DNA from: CBFHND01 sp965657085
GTDB lineage: Bacteria; Pseudomonadota; Alphaproteobacteria; Rhodobacterales; Rhodobacteraceae
Reading direction: 5' to 3'
Length of the DNA: 64,000 nucleotides
Assembly (NCBI GenBank): GCA_965657085.1
Contig: CBFHND010000016.1
Span: forward strand, 8,393 to 72,392
Positions 62,492 through 64,000 of the stretch are shown here, piece by piece; position 1 is the first letter of the stretch; every line of letters begins with the position of its first letter. The notes beneath the pieces are model-generated. The model was not told the origin of the DNA, did no database searches, and saw only the letters and a program-made list of their open reading frames with translations. Both the position numbers and the translations under genes were made by a program.

Positions 62492-62851
62492 ATGACGTTT
62501 GATCCTGCCAGCCTGACCTACGACGACGCGGGCCTGATCCCCGCCATTGCACAGGACGCGACAAGCGGCGAGGTGCTGATGATGGCGTGGATGAACGCCG
62601 AAGCGGTGGCGCAAACGCTTGAGACAGGGCGCGTGACCTATTGGAGCCGCTCGCGGCAGTCCTTCTGGATCAAGGGTGAGACATCGGGTCATGTGCAGGC
62701 ACTGGTGTCGATGCGCGTGGATTGCGACCGCGATTGCCTTTTGGTGCAGGTGCGCCAGACCGGGGCCGCGTGCCACACCGGGCGACGTACATGTTTTTAC
62801 ACAGACGTAACAACAGGTTCCGAGGCGGAGTTGATGCAGCCCGAAGCCTAG
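62492..62851 (+). CDS. hisI: Phosphoribosyl-AMP cyclohydrolase
   Basis: A 119-aa enzyme for the third step of histidine synthesis. It contains WMNAEAV, YWSRSRQSFWIKGETSGH, the metal-binding DCDRDCLL and the C-terminal ACHTGRRTCFY. It is the stand-alone form without a HisE domain. The end overlaps the convergent gluQ by 4 bp. Confidence 0.95.
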   Translation: MTFDPASLTYDDAGLIPAIAQDATSGEVLMMAWMNAEAVAQTLETGRVTYWSRSRQSFWIKGETSGHVQALVSMRVDCDRDCLLVQVRQTGAACHTGRRTCFYTDVTTGSEAELMQPEA

Positions 62852-63702
62852 GCGGGCGGCATTCCCACCATGGCGCGGATGTCTGCGGGGCTGGCCCCGT
62901 CAGCACGGTATTTCGACAGGGCGCGCGCGTCGTCGCGTTTGGCCAGCCGTTTGCCTGCATCGTCCCGGATCAGCCTGTGGTGGTGGTAGATCGGCGTGGG
63001 CAGGCCCAACAGCCGTTGCAGCAGCACGTGAATGGCCGTGGCGGGCGCCAGATCGCGGCCGCGCACCACATGAGTGATGCCCTGTGCGGCGTCGTCCACG
63101 ACCACCGACAGGTGATAAGAGGTGCCCATATCGCGCCGTGACACCACCACATCGCCCACGGTGCGCGGCAGGTCTTGGGGCGTCATCCTGCCCGGCTCCA
63201 GACCGGTCTCGGTATAGTAGAGGGGCCTGTCCAGAAGCGCGCAGGCGCGGGCCATGTCCAGACGCAGGGCAGCGTCCTGCGGAAGCGGCCCTTCGCGGCT
63301 GTGTATCGCGCGGCAGGTGCCAGGATATATCAGCCCATCCGGCCCGTGCATCGGCGCACCTTCCTGAGGAGCGGCCGCGGCGGCAGCGATGTCACGGCGG
63401 TTGCAGGCGCAGGGATATAGAATCCCCTTTTCCCAAAGTATTCCAAGGGCTTGCCGGTATATATTCATGTTGTCCGACTGACGCAGCACAGGTGTAGGCC
63501 AGTCCAGCCCAAGCCAGTGCAGATCGTCATAGATCTGCGCCTCCCACTCCGGGCGGGCCCGCGCCGCATCGATGTCTTCGATCCGCAGCAAAAACTGCCC
63601 CTGCGCGGCTTTGGCCATGTCAAAAGCCGTCAGTGCGGAGAACGCATGACCAAGGTGCAGCGGCCCGGTGGGCGATGGCGCAAACCGGGTGATGAATGTC
63701 AT
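62848..63702 (-). CDS. gluQ: Glutamyl-Q tRNA(Asp) synthetase
   Basis: A 284-aa truncated class I synthetase that glutamylates queuosine at position 34 of tRNA-Asp. It has the FAPSPTGPLHLGH start (HIGH-type site) and a CACNRRDI zinc-like segment. It lacks the anticodon-binding half of GluRS; the KMSKS-type loop is KRLAKRD. Its start overlaps the stop of the upstream methyltransferase by 4 bp. Confidence 0.94.
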   Translation of the reverse strand: MTFITRFAPSPTGPLHLGHAFSALTAFDMAKAAQGQFLLRIEDIDAARARPEWEAQIYDDLHWLGLDWPTPVLRQSDNMNIYRQALGILWEKGILYPCACNRRDIAAAAAAPQEGAPMHGPDGLIYPGTCRAIHSREGPLPQDAALRLDMARACALLDRPLYYTETGLEPGRMTPQDLPRTVGDVVVSRRDMGTSYHLSVVVDDAAQGITHVVRGRDLAPATAIHVLLQRLLGLPTPIYHHHRLIRDDAGKRLAKRDDARALSKYRADGASPADIRAMVGMPPA

Positions 63703-64000
63703 GCTTTTTCAAGCACGTAGACATTGGAGTTGATGCCGCGTGCGGGCAAATGGGGACCGCTTTCGCGCATCAGGAGGTGCGCGGCGCCACAGTCGGTCCA
63801 TTCGGACACGCTGCCTTCGTACACCGGGTCTTCGAGGGCGTGATCGTTGAAGGAAAAGACGAATTTGCCGCCCTGGGGCAGCGCCCGCATGATCATGTGC
63901 AGCACCGACACAGGGGCGGCCCCCGCGCCAATCACCCCGATGGCGGCGACGGTGCGATAGGCCCCTGCGGGAAGGGTTTCATCGGCGTCGATCTGGGTCA
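63699..64000 (-). CDS. Class I SAM-dependent methyltransferase, C-terminal part
   Basis: The frame runs off the window edge, so only about 100 C-terminal residues are visible. They include a Rossmann-like VIGAGAAP segment, ALPQGGKFVFSFNDH and a strand-rich end (GINSNVYVLEKA), as in small-molecule methyltransferases with the strand order 6-7-5. Substrate unknown. It is coupled to gluQ by an ATGA overlap. Confidence 0.7.
   Translation of the reverse strand, partial: TQIDADETLPAGAYRTVAAIGVIGAGAAPVSVLHMIMRALPQGGKFVFSFNDHALEDPVYEGSVSEWTDCGAAHLLMRESGPHLPARGINSNVYVLEKA

Overview
The window reads as chromosomal DNA of a marine alphaproteobacterium of the Roseobacter group (Rhodobacteraceae). The grounds are GC-rich coding sequence, a SciP-CtrA pair, LpxI instead of LpxH in lipid A synthesis, paired FAD/GcvT-type methylamine oxidoreductases, RTX proteins ending in Hint domains, and very small membrane proteins typical of the group. 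No taxon below family can be supported from the sequence alone. About 55 genes are recognisable, most in tightly packed operons with 4-bp ATGA start/stop overlaps.

Layout. 1-5.7 kb: an HNH endonuclease, a small Hint protein, arginase and ornithine cyclodeaminase with a divergent Lrp-type regulator, then dsbB and a DedA/YqaA-like gene. 5.8 kb: tRNA-Leu(CAA). 6.7-14.0 kb: two large acidic RTX/Hint proteins in tandem (1725 and 619 aa), preceded by 834 bp without a gene. 14.0-19.7 kb: a MobA-like nucleotidyltransferase and two divergent dimethylglycine/sarcosine dehydrogenase-like proteins. 19.7-26.3 kb: CorC-type transporter, an odd metallophosphoesterase, xerD, a secreted unknown, a 49-aa membrane protein, aroK-aroB. 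26.3-32.7 kb: an accessory-looking stretch with a WcbI/SGNH-like protein coupled to a GSCFA protein, ssb, then lytic transglycosylase - GT2 glycosyltransferase - NDP-hexose 2,3-dehydratase, and a decayed gene. 33-37.7 kb: a dipeptide/oligopeptide-type ABC transporter without a binding protein. 38-53 kb: AraC regulator, miaA, then the conserved envelope block pyrH-frr-uppS-cdsA-dxr-rseP-(43-aa protein)-bamA-skp-fabZ-lpxA-lpxI-lpxB. 53-64 kb: mnmA, sciP-ctrA, ligA-recG, a soluble chemotaxis receptor, an IscU-like scaffold, hisI, gluQ and the end of a methyltransferase cut by the window edge.

How the parts fit. The 40-53 kb block joins nucleotide supply (pyrH), translation (frr), isoprenoid carrier (dxr, uppS), phospholipid (cdsA), outer-membrane protein assembly (rseP, bamA, skp) and lipid A (fabZ, lpxA, lpxI, lpxB). 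The arginase/cyclodeaminase operon would convert arginine to proline. SciP and CtrA form the cell-cycle/motility control pair, and a near-consensus CtrA box lies between them. The most unusual signals are the NDP-hexose 2,3-dehydratase module near the GSCFA pair, the three Hint proteins, a long hairpin that pairs with the ligA ribosome-binding site, a duplicated 61-bp stem-loop element behind frr, and a dispersed 22-bp intergenic motif. No CRISPR array, phage, transposon or complete recognised defence system was seen.
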